In this document: positions 25,301 to 64,000 of the stretch, piece after piece
Position numbering within the stretch: the stretch's first letter is position 1
Layout of the letters: the number at the start of each line of letters is the position of its first letter
Assembly (NCBI GenBank): GCA_027886175.1
Contig: JAJNNQ010000026.1
Span: 28,476,001-28,540,000 of the forward strand
From: Phylloscopus collybita
Lineage: Eukaryota; Chordata; Aves; Passeriformes; Phylloscopidae
Direction of reading: 5' to 3'
DNA length: 64,000 bases
Notes under the pieces: model-generated
What the model was told of the DNA's origin: nothing
Database searches by the model: none
What the model saw: the letters and a program-made list of their open reading frames with translations, nothing else
Made by a program: the position numbers and the translations under genes

Positions 25301-28300
25301 GTCTGCTGCAGCCTCGGGAAAGCTTCCCTCTGAAGAAAGTTTCTGTACTTTCTTTAGGCAAACTGAGTAGTTCTGTACATAGCTATTCAAAGAAAATCCC
25401 AACACGTTCTTAACAGGTGATAAAACAACTTGACATAAAATATAGTCTGACTCTGAACCAGGACAAAGCTTAAAGAGCCTTTAAGAAAGGTTTAAAACAT
25501 TTTGTCAGAGTTACTTCACTTCTGAGTCTTGTTGCACGTAAACAAACCCAAAGCAGAATAAAAGACCTTATGCTACTGGAAAAAAAATAATCCCTTGGGT
25601 TTATTTTCTTGCAGTGCTTACTGAAGAATGGACTACTTATAACAGATACAAAACTGATAAAGCAAATTGCAAAATAGGTTAGCATCCCCTCTTCCCTCCC
25701 TGGCCTCCTGCCCAAAAACTAAGATAACATCAGTCAGAAACTGCAAAGAAATTTCAGAGGCCAAACCTGAAAACCATGCAAACACATGTTTCCAGCTACA
25801 TTCCACTTTCAATTCTAAAAATGCAAATTAGGAGCAAGCCAGTGTGAAGTAAAGTTAAGCTGGGATTAACTCTGTTCTACCCCAGTGAAGAATGTGGCAT
25901 CTTAAAATAGGTATTGAGATAGTCCACATAAAAAAATACCCATTTTCTCACATGAGAAAATTAAAGTGGGCTTTTAGCAAAATAAAAATAATGCAGCAAG
26001 ATAATTACCAAAGTTACCTGCAAATCAACCTAAAGCAGTAAATTACATTTTAGAAAGACCTTTCTCTTTGAGCTTATAAAAAGAAAAAGGCATCTGTAGG
26101 AAACATAGATGAAAAAATAAAAATATTCTTCAAATATAAAAAGTGTTTCTCCTTTCCAATAAGTTCAAGTAAATTAAAATACAGCAATTGCATCTGGCAG
26201 ATAACAGATGCTGGGTTTCAGCAAGCTAAAAGCCCCAAAATATACAGATATCACCAATGCGGCACAATGTACAGCCTTCCAGGATGGGGCTGCTTGGGAA
26301 CCTCTAAGTCAAGTGAGTACTACCACAAGACAGCACCCTTGTCAATATTATCACAGAAAATAAAGTTCAAAATTAACTCATGAAGTAAAAAAGAAGTTTA
26401 GATTATTACATATATTGGAATTATTGGAGAAGTAACAACAACAAAAAAAAATTAAAGAAAAAGAAAGTGTTCATGCAAGATACCTGACCAGCAGTTCCCT
26501 TAGAGAATGGACAACAGCATGTGGGACTGTTGCTCCTCTGGTGTCCATGTTTAGACACCGAGATGTGTTGGTGCAAGGCTGCACTGTCTGGGCGGGCAGA
26601 CCCGTGGCCTGCACAGCGGTCGGTGCCTCAGTGCTCGGTTTCCAGCTGCCTCACCATTCCCACAGCCCCAGCGCTCTGAGGACCAGAACTGGAAAGGTGA
26701 TCACTTCCACAGAGAAAACCAAAACATGCTCCATGGGCACAGCCGTTCTGGAGTGAGAGCAGCTTGTGTTGAGCTAAGCTCAGGCAGGAACATTTGTCCC
26801 AAATGCACCCTCACCCCAGCGGGACAGGCACCTGCTGCCTGCAGAGCAGAGGATGCACTGGCCTGGAGGAGGGACAGCCATTGCCTCCCGTGGAATGAGG
26901 GGGATGAGAAGAACAGGAGGTGTGAGGACTGGGTTCGCCTGTGCTTTGGGCTTTTGACCCCATTCTCACAAGGAACAGATAAAGCACCCTGACTCCCCAA
27001 GGTGTCCACAGCTGCAGGTGCATTGCAGCTCCTTCAGGAGATAGTTTCATGATGTGCCACAAGTTTTCTGCTGTCCTCATTCCTGCTGCCCTCTCCTGTC
27101 CCAGGTGCTCACTCTCAGCCTTCCATCCCTGTGTTTCCTTTAACATCCTTTTGTAGCAAGTACCTTCTCTCCTTCTAACACCAAACCAATGAACATATCA
27201 GGGATGTGTGCTTTCCTTTTCAGAAAGTGTCCTGAGTGCCCCAGCTCTCGCCTGAGTTAATTCTGTCACCTCTTGTTCTCATCTTGTTTCTCTGCTCTGG
27301 GTGCAAGTGCTAGGAACTCTATTCAGAACAAATGCCAATATGTATCTTTTGCTAAAGACTCGCATCAGTCATTCCTTAATTCCTTCCAGATTCATGTATC
27401 ATAACAGCTTTTCTGGAAGCCACCACTTCCAATTTGAGAATATTCCCCTGGTAGCTCAGTACTGCTCGAGCACAAAGTTATTAAAACTATTTCTCTGCCT
27501 GATGTGGGAGAGTGACTGACTTCCAGATGATGGGGTAAGAGCCTTCAGTATGTACTACAGGTGCATTTTGAGGTTGTAGGTTATAGATGTCTGTGTTCTT
27601 TAAATAGCACCTTCACTTTCTATTGCACTGTACAAAATTCCACAAGACTAACTTAGGATCATCTGCTAATTAATAACCAGAAGTGAAATTTTGGCCACCC
27701 CTACTCACTCCTTTTCAGGATCATCTGTGTGATCGATTTTCTCCAGCTTTTCTTTTCCTCAGCCCTTTGAACTTTACAGGATTTACACATTGTTCTGTTT
27801 TGTTCATCATTGACATTGTCTGTTCCTGCAGCCTTTACTAAATGCCTGAAAACTGGATGCTGTTACTCTCAGTAGTACACACTTCTAAGAGGGTTCTGTA
27901 TTTTTTTCCAAATGTCTCTTGAATTCAAGAAATTTTCTGTAACCAGTTAACAGGACCTGTGAGTTCTGCAGTCTACAGATTCCATGTTCTTCTCAAGCTT
28001 ATTTCAGCGTGTGAATATTGCAGGAGGAAGAGGAAAACAGTGCCATCACCAAGATTAGAGGCTCGTGAAGTTCCATTCTTGGACTATGTACTCACCAGCC
28101 TCTGCTCTAAAGCAAGGGGTCACCTTTGCTTTAGGCAGACTTAATGGCAGAGTAGCTTGATTACAGTCTTTAGTGCCTTACTCAGGCCATGTAATGGTTA
28201 GAAGGTGTGCCAGTTCTCAGTTGGGAACACCATCAGCAGCCTCTTGCATTTAATATCTGCGGTACGTGTAGCCACAACTAAAGGAACATACAAGCCCCCA

Positions 28301-28986
28301 GCTGGGACAAAATCCAGTCAGGAGAGACACTTCCTGGAGCTACACCTGGTGATTTTCCAGTCAGTCTGAAGCTCATCGTTGGATGGGATAAGGAGATCAT
28401 AAATCCATCTTTGTTTCCTTCTTTGTCATCTTGGATGTGACCAGTGAAGTGGTGGACAGCATTCCTGGTGCGTGGCAGACAATTTTCAGGTGTGCTGGAG
28501 CCTCCTTGAGGGACATGAATGTTTAAACAGAGTTCCTAGTGCTCCAGCTCAGGTCCTGCATTCGCCATGAATGAGTACACTTTGCAACTTCAGAAATGTA
28601 TTTCTTCCATTTAAAATTCACCACCAGCAAGAAAAATAAAGCCAGCTTACATATGGAGGCATACATAATGTCTTAAATTCCAATAAAATATTTTTTGTTT
28701 CAAGAAAGAAGTTTATGAAAATTAGTTGGGCCTATTCTCTGTTCTAAGCAAAATAAATATGAGAAACAACACCTGGAATGCACTCTGAAAAATATATGAC
28801 ATCATGTCATCATTATGACACTGCAAATAACATAGAAAAAGGCTCAGTTTTGTGCCTTACAAATTATCGATATACCATGCAGTGTCAAGAGAAAAAAAAA
28901 ATGCAGCAAATATTTCAAAACTTAAATTAACTTATTAGAAAGTGTGAAAAGTGACTGTGAACCCAAGTGTCTGGGGGAGAGGGTTT

Positions 28987-63446
<34,460 letters not shown>

Positions 63447-64000
63447 CTAAAAGAAACCCAAAACAAAACAAAACACAAAAAAACCAAGGAAAAAACCAAA
63501 TTATGTTTTGAAATCCAAGATACTAGATGAATTTAATGGCCAAAATTAGCCAGCCCTTAAAAATAAACTAGGACAAGTTTACATGTCTTCCTTGTTAGTG
63601 CCAGTGTTACTAGGATCATGTGTGATGCTTAAACTATCTAGACTATATTTTAGTGCACATATACTACCACTGTAAAATATATTTCAATTTTGAAATTACA
63701 ATAAAAAAAGATTTGCTTTGTGACTTTAAATTGGAAGTGACTAAGTTAAGATTAGGTGTTAGGAAGAAATTATTTATTGTGAGGGTGGTGAGGCACTGGT
63801 GAGGTTGCTGAGAGAAGTTGTGGATGCGTCATCCCTGGAAGTGTTCAAGACCAGGTTGGATGGCAACCTGCTCTAGTGGGAGATGTCCCTCCCCGCAGGA
63901 GGAGATTGGAACCATATGATCTTTAAGGTATCTTCCAGCACAAATCATTCTGTGATTTTTTCATTGCACAGTGAAAATACTTTCCCAGTTGCCATCACAG
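63447..64000. other. COL19A1 intron (5' side outside window)
   Basis: An A/C-rich acceptor flank at 63448-63500, then a CR1 fragment. The next upstream exon lies beyond the window. Confidence 0.65.
63738..63957 (+). mobile_element. CR1 LINE 3' end
   Basis: It reads aggtgttaggaagaaattat, gtgaggcactggtgagg and atccctggaagtgttcaaga, and ends with the octamer attctgtg at about 63947-63954. It is a truncated CR1 on the + strand, antisense to COL19A1. Confidence 0.87.

Larger units (their letters stand above)
19601..28986. other. Intergenic region with distal 3' UTRs of both convergent genes
   Basis: No protein gene recognised. Reading down the minus strand from the COL19A1 stop, the first clear AATAAA (TTTATT on +) is at 25600-25605, which would give a 3' UTR of about 3.4 kb. 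A weaker ATTAAA lies at 28249-28254. A rearranged CR1 occupies 21631-22350. The stretch 26530-27150 is unusually GC-rich with overlapping open frames but no recognisable domain. Confidence 0.5.

Overview
This window is vertebrate nuclear DNA and almost certainly avian. Short Gly-X-Y exons are scattered through AT-rich introns, there are several 3'-truncated CR1 LINE ends, and two LTRs look like families I recall as common in birds, especially passerines. The species call is inference; no search was run.

It holds the 3' parts of two FACIT collagen genes that converge tail to tail. On the + strand, ten exons between 2452 and 19160 encode the last 297 residues of the collagen alpha-1(IX) chain (COL9A1): part of COL2, then NC2, COL1 and NC1. 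On the - strand, twenty-five exons between 63446 and 28987 encode the last 529 residues of the collagen alpha-1(XIX) chain (COL19A1). Its 5' part lies beyond 64000, and the 5' part of COL9A1 lies left of position 1. The stop codons are 9.8 kb apart, and this gap must hold both 3' UTRs. The convergent order matches the human 6q13 neighbourhood as I recall it.

Region by region: 1-12223 is COL9A1 COL2 exons in long introns with simple repeats and a dispersed repeat near 11 kb. 12570-13307 is an old LTR interrupted by a CR1. 13407-19160 is NC2 to the stop codon. 19161-28986 is 3' UTR and intergenic DNA with a rearranged CR1. 28987-39012 is the COL19A1 NC1, COL1, NC2 and the last COL2 exon. 41389-63446 is the remaining COL2 and further COL and NC exons, with a solo-like LTR at 55787-56410.

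Both genes use codon phase-0 junctions through the upstream COL blocks and switch to phase-1 junctions from NC2 onward. Their last four exons correspond one to one, including a 78-bp COL1 exon with a triplet imperfection at the same residue. This suggests an ancient inverted duplication. Both products are secreted extracellular matrix proteins: collagen IX sits on cartilage type II fibrils, and collagen XIX is a basement-membrane-zone and neural/muscle collagen. No prokaryotic system, tRNA, rRNA or CRISPR was seen, and I found no previously undescribed system. The best leads are the mirrored gene architecture, an apparently missing cysteine-bearing segment in COL19A1, a 27-bp-unit expansion in its COL1 exon, and nested transposons.
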